Shown piece after piece: positions 44,961 to 55,399 of a DNA stretch of 64,000 nt; within the stretch, counting starts at the first letter, position 1, and each line of letters starts with the position of its first letter. A program made the position numbers and the translations under genes. The stretch is from Cyclospora cayetanensis (Eukaryota > Apicomplexa > Conoidasida > Eucoccidiorida > Eimeriidae). Below the pieces are notes generated by a model. It was not told the DNA's origin and did not search any database. It saw nothing but the letters and a program-made list of their open reading frames with translations. The stretch lies in the NCBI RefSeq assembly GCF_002999335.1, contig NW_020312723.1, positions 62,001 through 126,000 on the forward strand. Direction: 5' to 3'.

Positions 44961-45892
44961 TAGGCAATTCTGTGCTAGTTTTGAGATCTGCATTTGCCAT
45001 GATCCGGCGCTCTCCAGGCAGCCCAACTCGCCTCTTGTTTCCAACGGAAGCACACCCTTCCTGTTTTCTCGTATAAACAGCCGACTCGAATCGGTGATTT
45101 TTGCCTTAAAAAGCGACTCCAAAAGGAGGTTAGGTGCCGCACGTTGACCCGTGCAGATCTTAGCGGGTGCAGACTCGAGTATGCGTATGGCTAGCTGGTT
45201 CGGCAGACCGGCGGCGTGCTAAAGGGGTTGACGGTGGGCCTAGAGCCTGCACGTGATTCTCAAGCCGCCCGACAGAGGAATGCCTAAAAGCGAACGAGCA
45301 GGCAACCTACGTAGGTTGCTGCTGTTATGGAGGCTCTCTGCGCTGCTCTATCTCCAGTTCCTGCAACTGGCTGCACATGGGCTTCCTCACGACCCGGACA
45401 CTGCATATTTTCGCATGTTTCCTGGATAACCCCGATTAATGGGTTGAACACAAGACACAGCGAAGCAAATCCACTGCAATACGGTACCCCAAGCTCACGC
45501 ATGCATTTCACGCGCGTTCTGTGCCATAGTGCACGAAGACGCAGAAAACATGCCTCTGCAGCGGTGCGGGAAAGAAGTCCGATGATGCTTCCATTCATGA
45601 CAAACAGGCTCAGCCACGCTATGGGCCTTGCCGTCTATTCACTTTTTAAAAACGCGCGCACTCGGTCGCGTGCGAAATTTCGCACCGCCCTGCATGCGCT
45701 TTCCTTAAGTCGGGTTACCGACACTGCACATCACCGCCAGCACAGGCTCAGGGCCGGTGGCCTTGAGTCTGTCTTGTCCAAGACACGCACACATTGGGCG
45801 GTGAAGGCCTCGACGATGCGATGATCATCATGATTACAAGCAATTGCGTGCACATGTGCACTCTACTCCACTGTGTTGCAAAAAGTATGCCT
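44961..45892. other. Intergenic region
   Basis: This is a convergent spacer between the plus-strand gene and the 3' end of CDC14. Both strands are open between about 45.3 and 45.8 kb, but neither shows a motif or matched splice sites. Confidence 0.45.
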
Positions 45893-48866
45893 TTAAACGT
45901 CGTTGCGGGAACGACTGCTGGCGGGCCTAGACCCCGAGGCTACGCACATGCCGGAGGGGCCTCCCGCGGCAGGGATATGGCAAGGTTTGCTAGGAGGCCT
46001 TCGTGCAGCCACGGCAGAAGCTGCAATCGGAGTCAGCAGATGCCCAACGAACTTATTGTGCAATAGCAGATCCACGTGGGAAGACGACGAAGATGAGCGA
46101 TCCCTCGATAGAGCGATCATAGGGCCCTTATTTCCTGGTGTAGTCCTCTCTCGCAAGGAAATGGAAGTTTGCAGTTGCCGCGGGCCAGACGACTGCACCT
46201 GCGGTGCCGGCTTCGACCGCCTGAGCAGTACATCGCATCCACATAACAGCCAATCCATTAGCCGTCTTGCCAACAGGCAGTTCGCATTCATAGATGCCTC
46301 ATTCGTACGCGTGCATAGATGTAGATTTCTCAGACACACGTACCTCTTGGCTTCCATCAGACGATCACCCTGTCCTTCGTCACCGAGCTCTGCAACTCGT
46401 CTGTCCTCCAATCGCATATCCTGAAGCCAGCACAAAACACCCCAGAAAGCGCATCTACGTCTCACCAAACCGTTTGTAGACACCAAAGTGTACAACTAGT
46501 TTGCTCAGTCTGCATCACCCGCAGGAGCCTGAACCCTCGGGAAGAGTATATGCGGGAGATCTGCACCTCCTACACCCGCACCTGCAAGCTGACCGCCAAG
46601 GCGTCCACTCCGTCCACAGAAGTCTGCTTTCTAGAGGGCCGCTTCTGCAGCAAGGGACGACAGCTCTCAATGGCATCCATCTGCATTAATTCATCCTGAG
46701 CAATGCAACGGAGATGAAATTAATACGCTGAATGAAGAGCTTGTGGTATCAACAGCATCCGTATTTCGTCACCGCCTCTGCCCCCTCCTTTTGGTCGGCC
46801 ATGCATCATTAATCGGTGATAGCGCCGCCACCCCTGCTGGCATCTGCGCAATGACAGCTACACAACAGTCTACGCGGGAGGCGCACATGGGCTGTAACAA
46901 CACACCTGAATGGCGCAAAGAAAGTACTGCTGGGGACCAAGCACACTGCCCGGCCGGCAAATTCGGTTCCACCCAATCCACGGGAGTGCCGGAAACCTGA
47001 ACGATCGCGTATTACATATAGATGTAGCCGTATAGACGTAGTACTAACACCACGGCTAAGTTGTGTTGCGTATGCTGTGTCTTTTGTGGGTGCGTGTGAA
47101 TATATATATGATCTCTACCCGCGGCGCCTCACGAGCAACGTCTGAGAATTGGATACAGTCGGCAAGACGCACTTGTAGTTTTTCATTGCATAGCAGCCAA
47201 TCAGAGAGCCTGTGCGTCCAAGGCCAGCTTTGCAGTGAACGGCCACGGCACCGTCGCAAGACTCGCACAGTTCTAGGAACTTATCCATGATATCCCTAAG
47301 GGTGAACATGCACCAGCAAGCATGCACATCCACACCACGATGAAACAGAAAAAGACAAAGAGAACCCGTGAGGAGGAGGCCCTTAAGAGAAGAAGACGTT
47401 CCCTTCGGTCCTCTCTGCAGGGGCAAGACAACCTCATCCTCCTCTACGGACCACGACCAACAGCTACCCCTGCGCGATTGGCGGCTGGCAATGCGTAATT
47501 GTGTTGAGCACTTTCAAAGACAAGGGAACGGCATTCCACGCGGGAATATATGGAAAGTGGCATGCGAGGTGTGCTCGGGCGCACCGAGGGGGGCAAGTAC
47601 CATCCACGAAAAAGAGGTCGTAATGCGCAATTCCTGCGTCTTTGAAAACTTGTGCGTCGTACATCTTCTTGTTAAGCCGAATGACAAGCTTGATGTTGAG
47701 CTTTTTGAAGACGCTGACGTGATGGGAAGGCATGCAGCAACCGCTGCCCTCGCCGTCGCCGCTTCTCCGAGCACTCATGGCCGCCCCTCCGATCGAAGGA
47801 CAACTGAAAGCGAGAAACTTGCCTGGGATGATCCAATTCATATCACCGTTTTCCAGACGCTCGTAGTGGTCATACTCCTCCTGATTAAAAGTCGACAAAC
47901 TGAACCAATTCAGCTGCACGCAAACCGCAGCCAGCGCGCGCAGAGCGAGAAAGAGATTGAGGCACCTCAAGAGCCCTGAGCTCGAAGGCGCCAACCCCTT
48001 CCATGGTGAGAGTCGTTATTGCAAAAGCTCTGAGTGAGCTAGAGGGGCCTGGAAACCGAGGCTCAGAACGGCAGCAGCTGCACACTCCTCAAACAAGCGC
48101 CTCCTCAGCAGGTTGTCATCCACACCTGCATGGCGTAGGACAGGCCACGCAGGCAGTCCAGAACGCTGAGTTCAAAGTCACAACCCGAGTATGTGGCATC
48201 TCGGAAAGGTTTGAGGCTGCCACTCAGCTCCGAGAAAGGCTTCATAGCCTCCTCCGGCGTCTTCTTCATTTCGATCAATAAAAAGCTGCCAAGCAGCAAC
48301 ACTGCGTTGGCCACCTTGTCCTGGGAGAAGGCCGAATAGTGCACCAGCAACTTCCGTCGCAACGTGGAATTCACTAGCTGCACCCGCAGAACCACAACTT
48401 CGCAGCCGCCGACAGACTCTTAGACGCCCCTTTGAGCGTGGGTGCCATGCGCATTTTGAGATACAACACTTTTCACCCGCAACACTGTTGGCGTCTCCCC
48501 CGTTCTCCCCGTCTATGTGAACATCTCGCTGCACACATGCCTGTACGGCACACCCTCTAGGCAGGACGGGTTGTTGTCAATCCTAGCTTGGCAGAGCAGT
48601 ATGGCAGTAGGCTACCTCCCCGCCTGGAGACTACTCACCATGGCCTTGATCATTTTGCAGTACTTAAAAATGCACGAGAGGTTTAGAGGGCCAAAGTCTA
48701 AGAAAAAGGGCTCGTAGACGAAGAGCTTGTCTACCGAGAAAAAATGAATAGCGGGAGTGTCGTGTGGGGGGAAGACAGCCTTCCGGTAGTAGAGGCGGCC
48801 AGGCAGAACCTCAACTGCCTCCCGGAGCAACCCGCGCTCTCCTAAAGAAAGTCCAGCTGGCTTCAT
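45893..48866 (-). CDS. CDC14: CDC14 dual-specificity protein phosphatase
   Basis: Eight exons, 48866-48639, 48377-48126, 47913-47585, 47295-47173, 46996-46906, 46695-46582, 46420-46344 and 46220-45893, all join in phase for 513 residues. The N-terminal non-catalytic domain shows [20 protein letters not shown] and [11 protein letters not shown]. The catalytic domain shows [33 protein letters not shown] and [10 protein letters not shown]. The P-loop is [20 protein letters not shown] (Cys nucleophile and Arg), followed by [19 protein letters not shown]14 removes phosphate from Ser-Pro sites of CDK substrates; in other eukaryotes it acts in mitotic exit, cytokinesis and ciliary or flagellar biology. 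Before the VRLNKK strand there is a Gly/Ser-rich insert ([17 protein letters not shown]). The C-terminal about 170 residues are basic and Ser-rich, probably disordered. The ATG at 48866 is the first in frame before conserved sequence. Confidence 0.95.
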
Positions 48867-51573
48867 AGTGCCCAAGTGGAGTGTACCGCAAAGCAGAGGA
48901 AAAAGGGTTCCTACGCACGCGTGCGTGTGCAGCTGCGGTGAGCATCCCACAGGCTGCAGACACCTTAGAGCGCAAGCAAAGACGCGCAGTCTTGCTTGTT
49001 AGCCTCGCAGATGTGTTGCACCTGACAAGCCTCCCTTCTCCGCTCCCTTCCGCTTGCTGCTACTGCTGGTGTTCCTGCTGCAAATGCTCGTTCATTCATG
49101 CGGGAGCCAGACGCTAACCCCCAGAATAATCGCTCGCATCACGCGTCGTGCCTCGCCGAGTCTTCATAGCACTCAGACAGCGAAGTATACCGACCAGACA
49201 ACGCAGGGCCAGGACGGAGAGAACGGGAAACAAATGTAAGACGATGCACGGGGAGAAGGAGCCACGGAGCGCAGCGGCGATACACAGATAAATATCGGAA
49301 AGGATAGACGGATTGACATAGAAAGACTACAAGTGTATTGCTATATTCTCTGTCTTGGGTAGAGCCCGCTAGAGAGTGCGCAAAAAGCTCTAAGCCGGCA
49401 GGGTGTCACGCTTCGGGGCGGCGGGGGAGAACAGTCTTTTCCGAAGGCTGAGCATGGGCAGCCAGAAGCAGCTTCTCCGCAGCCTATCCCCCTTCAGACT
49501 GAGCGCAGCGGGCGGAGCCTTATAAACTGTGAACCCTGCAGAAGACGAGTTCACCAGTCCCTCAAAAAAAATGCGGGGGCGCAATGCCTCGGGTAGCGAG
49601 CAGCTGCAAACATATCTACCGGCCGTTGGTGCCCTCTTCGCCCCAAGTGCACTGTAGGGACTGCTCAACAAAGACCAAAAAGCAGGGAGGAGAGAAGGAA
49701 GCGCGGACGGGGGTATGCCGACGCGAAGGAGTAGCAGGCAGAGTGGTGTGAGAAGGCGCCTCTTAGTGGCACGATGTCGTAGTCGGCGCAACCGCGGCCT
49801 GCACACAGGGTAGCGCCTCCTCGTGGACTGAACTGCGCAGAAAACACTGGGCTTGGCTCACTAGCGCGTGCCTATTGCTTGCGCAGTGTCTCTTGCTCTG
49901 GATCGCTGTGACCTAGCGGGCATCGGTGATCTGCTAACTCCGATCTCCGTTCACGCGTTGCTGCCCTCTGCCTCTCAGGATACTGTGTCACCCCAGAGAA
50001 TCGTAGCAGACGAGTCTGGTGTGCGATGTCCCCTGGACGCCTGGCGCGCGTCAAAGGCTTCGTGCTGCAGCGGGCAAGCTGCTGGTGCTGCGCTGCCGCG
50101 GCCGTTGCTCCTGCAACAGCAAACGCCCGCGTTGGAGGAGGAAAACTGGCACTGAGACTCCAGAGGAGTCAAAAAGTAAACCCGAAAAAAAATAATGGTC
50201 GCGCGGTGCAGAAGGGTCGCGCTTCCCCCGCAGCAGCTTCTCGTCCGATGTTAAATGCTGCATTTACAGTGTTGCGGCTGGTGGCAGCCCCGCCGCGCCG
50301 GTGTCGTTCCTCGGCTTTCTGCTCCCGAATCTTCATTCAATATTTGAGGATTCACCTCATTCTTGAGGCAAACACTGTGTCCTGCAAGCAGAAGGGCCTG
50401 CGGCTTTCCAAACATCCTTTGGAAGAACGGTTCCTCTTGGTTGGGCGCTTCTCCAGTCCTCGCTCACGAAACGCCCCGCCGCTCCCAGGGAGGCGGCGAT
50501 TCCCGGAATGAGGTGCTTTCCAGCTGAAAATATATCGTGGGTAGAAGCCGGCGAGAAGTGAGTTTTGAGGCCGAGCTTGAGAGGGCGAGCCAGGTACCGA
50601 AAGCGCCGTGTGCCGGCGCCTGGTTAGCATTGCTTTAGACACGGTCGCCGGGCCTGCAGTCGAATTAGCATCGAAATGGCCTGAGATCACACGGAGTCTC
50701 GTGCAAGGGGCGGTAGAAAAGGCGCCACGCAGAAGTTTTGAGGCTGTGTTGAGGTATTTGCCGCGGTTGGCAACCCCGTGCAGACAGAACGAGGCGGGCT
50801 GCGCCTGAAATACGATAGTATGATGCTTTGCCCAGAAGCACCGAGTTTATTCGTGCCGGTAAGAGCCGACATCTCACACGAAGCAGCAACCCTACAGAGA
50901 GGCGCGGCGTCTTAGGGGCGAGCGCTACATGAGGGTGTAGGTTGAGGCAACGGCAGACGGAAGTAGCCACACGTCCAGAGGCATTAAAACGAAACGAGTA
51001 TTCGCCTCTGGTATTAAGACTTCAGCGCAGATGACTGTGCACAAGTCGTGAGGGCTTCGTATCTCGTGCTTCTGCTAGTACGGCTGTGCACTGCCTCGGA
51101 GCATATGCTGCCTCCTCCTAGACCACACTGTTCGAATTATCAGAAGGCACTCGGGCACAGCACGCCTTTCGTAGGCATGCGGGGGGCTGCTACAGGCCTT
51201 CTCCACTCCGTGCTCCCCGCCAGGAAAACACATACTTGTTTTCGTGGCACTAGCTCACGGGGGCTCACGGAGAGCCCTCAGCTGCGCTATGGGCACCTGA
51301 CAAACAGCGACAAGCGAGTGTTTCCTCTGCTGCTGCATAGAAGCAGGGCATGCCGAACTTTCTCGAGCACGCCTAGATTACGCAAGCGGCTTACAACTGC
51401 TCCTTATATTTATCGGCAGGCATTCAGCCGTCCTGCTACCTTTGAAAGCCTGTCTCAGAATACCAGCACCCGTTAGAGGGCACACTGTGGGTCCCGAAGC
51501 CTTCTTCGAAGGCTGGCTGCGTGACACTAGGGGCCAGCAAGGTCACCCGCATTCCAGGCCCTTTCATTGATAT
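48867..51573. other. Region without a supported gene
   Basis: CDC14 starts at one end and the methyltransferase gene ends at the other. Candidate coding stretches are a minus frame at 49,390-49,700 (RIFFEGLVNSSSAGFTVYKA), a plus frame at 50,630-50,808 (ALDTVAGPAVELASKWPEIT) and plus frames near 49.9-50.5 and 51.05-51.48 kb. None has a family motif or a chain of matched splice sites, so I do not call a gene, although one is likely in this length. Confidence 0.4.
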
Positions 51574-54500
51574 CTACACGAGCTGCAACACCACCCAATT
51601 CATCCCTACTGGCCCCTGGGACCGCAGATCTTGCGGGCAGTCCAGAGAAGGGCCCCCGTGCATCTCCATGACGGCTGCACAGGGAGCACACCGAGATAGA
51701 GAAGCTGCGAGTTTGGAAACGCCGAGATGGCTCAGAAAAATAGATAGATAGCTAGACAAAAACACCAGGTGGAAAGCGAGACAGAAATGCTACGTCACGA
51801 ACTGATGCAGTCGCTGTACAGCGGCATGGTATCGAAACAACAGACACGGGTTCTGTCTATGGCAGCTGCCCGTGAGTCGCTGCAAAGACGGGGTCTCTCT
51901 TTCTTTGTGGGGTATCCAGAGCTCTCGCCGGCCATTCATGCTGACGCATCGGGTTCAGGCATTTTAGCGAGTTGAGGTCTGTGGTGGCCTCACGAGGGGT
52001 AACACGCAGGTTCGGGGGCTCACCTGTTCTTCCTACCGTTGCGATGGAGCCAGCGAGCAGCTCGAGCAGCTGCTGCAGCTCGAGGAATCTGCTGCTATCT
52101 ACGACTACCAGGCGTCCTCCCTTGCTGATCCGGGAAGCCGCTGCAGCAGCGAGCTGTTGCAGGTCAGCCGTGAAAGCAGGCACCAGGCTGCGGCGATGGG
52201 GCGAAGGAGGGTCCATTATGACCACGTCAAACTCTACGGAAAGGAAGGCAGAGCGGAGCGAAAGGAACAAAAAAGGTAGTAGAACAGGCACAGAGATGCC
52301 GCAAAAGTGGACTACCACAATAAAAGCAGCAGCCCCCGCAGAGCCGGAGGCACCAGCAATAGCGACTGCTGTGGGGTCCAGCCGCGATGTTTCGTTTCTT
52401 GATCAGACTCGAACATCTTTGGAGAGCCCCCAATGGTGAACTCGGAGAAATCGTAGCTCGGTTTGTTGTGCCCCCGCGTTGTCAAAGCTACAATGCACGA
52501 ACGGCCATAGCCTCTGCTACACCGTGGACAGAGATGACCCCGGGCGAAAACGTGGGGGTGAAACTCACCATCTTGGCCTCTTGCGGAAGCAGTGACTTGG
52601 CTACCTTCGTGGCTGTCCTGAGAATCCGGCTGCGTCTCTCCTGCCTGTCGAAGCAGCCACTCCAGCGCATCGGCTTGATGCAGCGACACCTGGTGCTGCA
52701 CATTGTTTGCCGCCGCTGCTGCTTCCGCCAGTCCCAGAGACAAAGGAGAGGTATCAACGCAAACAGCCTGGCGCGCGCCTCCCCTCTGCAGCGCCCCAAC
52801 GCTGAACGCTGCGCGTAGGCCCACAGGAACTGCAACAACTCTCGTCTTCAAGTCAGAGAAGGCAAGCAGCCTCCAGTGAGGCTCGTCCATTGATTTCCAA
52901 GCACCAGAGCCGCGTTCTAGTCAGCTATTTGGTGCAGGAACGGGCTAATCCGGAAGTGCGTGCTTGCGCGGCCACGCTACTCGCCAATTGCTCCGGTTAT
53001 ATGTTGCGCGGCATCGCTACCTCGCAAGGATCCACAGGCTACTGGGGAGCACATGCATTACCTGCGGAGTGACAATGCAAGTCCAAAATCTTGGCGCCCT
53101 TGGAAAGGCGTGCTACGGCCTCACGCGCCTCTCTGCGATCGTAATACCATCCTGCGAAGGCATCCACAGGAGACCGCCCAGAAGGAAGAAGCAACAAGGC
53201 TCAGCTGAAGAGCGGAGTTTAGCCAGTAGCTGCACATGCCAACTTGGCGCTGCTGAAAGAGGGGGAGCACGAGGGAGGACCGGCTGCAAGCTGCAGCCAT
53301 AGAGTCGTGATGGAGGCGATACAGGTGCTGGCATGCCGACAGGAGAGGCGGCGCACCGGGGCCCCGAGATGTAGACGGTATAAGGGCACTTGCCAGTCTC
53401 ATGGCCTTTGCAGATGTCGACTGGGAACCTGACTCCGCCCTCCTCGATCCATTGCCACCCCTGGACTTCTCCTGAGCGGTAAAGAGGCGCAGGCGACTAG
53501 AGAGTGCTTAGCGAGGGCCCCTGGGCACAGAACTCGGCAGTTCTACTTAGGCTGGGCGCGCGGAGTAGGATAGAAAGAGACGGACCAGCTAAGACAGCAG
53601 TATATTGCTGCATTGTAGAGTCTCGCTCAAGCTGGCGCTGGAGGGAATCGTTCCTTAGCACGACTGCCAACGGCCGCAGGGCCTCCTGCAGCGCTTCCAG
53701 CAAGGGTACAGTCAGCAGCTCGCTCCCTGCACCGCAATGAAGGAGGGTTCGAGCAGTAGTCAGCGACAACCCCAAGGCGCACACGCGCGGCGAGCCGGCG
53801 AAAGTGAGACGAGGAGAGAAGACGTCGGCAGCACTAAAGTTCTGTTTAATCGGTTCTGCGGTGCAGCTGCAATAGCTGGGCTCATGACGGCCTGCTCAAG
53901 CAGGAGCAGGAACCGCGGTCTCCGCCGCTGTGTCTCATTTTGAACTACGTGAAATCACCCCTAAAGTCACTTGCCTCGCGTCAGCTGCTGAATAGCAACA
54001 TGCCCGCCAAAGAGATCCACCACCAGCCCAGGCAGGCCATCGCTCTCTCCGTTAATCAAACGATAGAAACCCCAGCGAAGGGCGGATCCGCCGGTTCCCT
54101 CTGGAGAGGCCGCATCTCGGACCCCTGCGTCTGCATTGAGGCGTTTCTCCTGAAAAAGAGGGGGCATTGCACATTATCCACAAGCACGTCTGCAAGGCCT
54201 CCCCCGTGTGGCCAGAGGCAACAGAGTTGCGATGACTGCGCCTGCAGCGGCCGCATTAAAACAAAGCTGCTCTCGTTTGGCGGCCTCTCTAGCGTTCTCG
54301 CCAGCTGCGCCCCGCCGCGAGCCCGCCCCCACCCCCCATTCCCTCCACAATTTGGCCTTCTGTCCAGCGCAACAGCTGCACAAGCATCACCAGCAACGCT
54401 AGGACGCGACTCTCCCTCCTCTTACGGGTGTGCGCTCCTCGCAGAAAGCGTCGCGTGGCAGTCCTCGCCGCCGCTCGGCTGCCTCCCTGAGCTTCTGCCC

Positions 54501-54762
54501 AACGTACGCCGCGTCTAGAGGCTGACTGGGGGCGAGGCCCTCTAAAGTCCGCACAGCTATCAGCGGTCGGCAATGAAAAAGACCACAGCCCACGGGCTGT
54601 CCTCCCTCGCTATCCACGATGTTTACCAGCAGTGGGCGCAAGCGGCCCGACGCATCTTTCTTCGGCCCCTGCCCCCCGCCTTTCTCTGGAGGCGTTGCCG
54701 ATGAGGACCCCTCTTCGTCCACAGGTGCCTGTCGCTGCTGTAGGCTCTGCAGTTCTCTGAAA
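51574..54762 (-). CDS. RlmI-like SAM-dependent RNA methyltransferase
   Basis: Exons from about 54762-54426, then 54149-53975, 53726-53586, 53471-53394, 53151-53062, 52808-52569, 52233-52024 and 51674-51574, all agree in phase. Family landmarks of the COG1092/RlmI group occur in order: IVDSEGGQPVGCGLFHCRPL, FYRLINGESDGLPGLVVDLF, the R-N-D-S-L-Q-R-Q-L-E linker, EEGGVRFPVDICKGHETGWY with YDRREAREAVARL, the SAM-binding motif AKILDLHCHSAAFSVGALQR with VCVDTSPLSL, and motif IV FDVVIMDPPSP. Bacterial RlmI makes m5C in 23S rRNA, so an organellar (apicoplast or mitochondrial) rRNA substrate is a reasonable inference. The usual motif VI cysteines (SCS) are replaced in GGRLVVVDSSR. Two of the seven introns have GC donors. 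The N-terminal (PUA-like) part and start are unresolved; an ATG at 55332 followed by an Arg-rich, transit-peptide-like stretch (MAAILPRSFFQWLQARPLRP) is a candidate first exon. Confidence 0.87.
53152..53393 (-). other. GC-AG intron in the RlmI-like gene
   Basis: The donor is GAGACTG|GCAAGT and the acceptor CCTTCGCAG|GATGG. The join gives KGHETGWYYDRRE, the RlmI 'KGQKTGFFLDQR' signature, so the GC donor is fixed by conserved protein on both sides. Confidence 0.92.
53727..53974 (-). other. GC-AG intron in the RlmI-like gene
   Basis: The donor is ACGCGAG|GCAAGT and the acceptor GCGGTGCAG|GGAGC. Only this phase-1 donor keeps the frame of the next exon; a nearby GT (GCAA|GTGACT) is in the wrong phase. 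The join reads QQLTRGSELLTVPLL. Confidence 0.85.
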
Positions 54763-55399
54763 TTCACGATTTGGTGTGCGAAGAGGAAGGGAGGGAGAGG
54801 AAGTGCCAAAGCGGCGCGGCGCTGGATGTGGAGCGTTGCACGAGACTCGGGATGGTCTGAGGAAAGCAGAGAAGAAAAACGGCGTTTGCACGCACACCAC
54901 ACCCCTGCGAAAAGCGCACTGCTCTCTTTTCGTTTCTCGCTATCCTCCAAAGCGTCAGCGGCCGGGTATATCTTCTATGGGATTACTTCCTCGCATATAC
55001 GTATACATATGTATACATTTATATATCTTCCCAAAAGGAGCAGAGCCTCCCGTGTTACAAGACAAAGATACTACGCGCCATAGGCAAGAAGTGCGCGGCA
55101 CACTCCCCCACTTGCCTTTAAAATTCCAGAACTCATCTAGAGATGTGCATGCGCTTTCTTCAGAGCCCTTCTCTCTTCGTCCTTCGGCTTTTCCTTGTGC
55201 CCCGTCTGTGCGATTCCCCAGTGCCAAGGAGGCGCAGCGGCACTGCGTCTGCCACGAGTCCAGAGGCCTTGAGGGTCGTAACGGCCGTGCCTGCAGCCAC
55301 TGGAAGAAAGAACGTGGCAGAATGGCTGCCATCTTCTTTGAGTGAGTGCAAATTGCGACAGGATTTCTGGCCCTGAGCCCGTGCGTCCAAGGCCAAAAG

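Noticed and set aside
45903..46689. Plus-strand coding frames (an acidic 170-codon frame and a Cys-rich frame at 46.5-46.7 kb)
   Set aside because: They are shadows of CDC14 exons 6-8 on the minus strand, which join in phase with the conserved catalytic exons; the plus frames have no start codon or usable acceptor.
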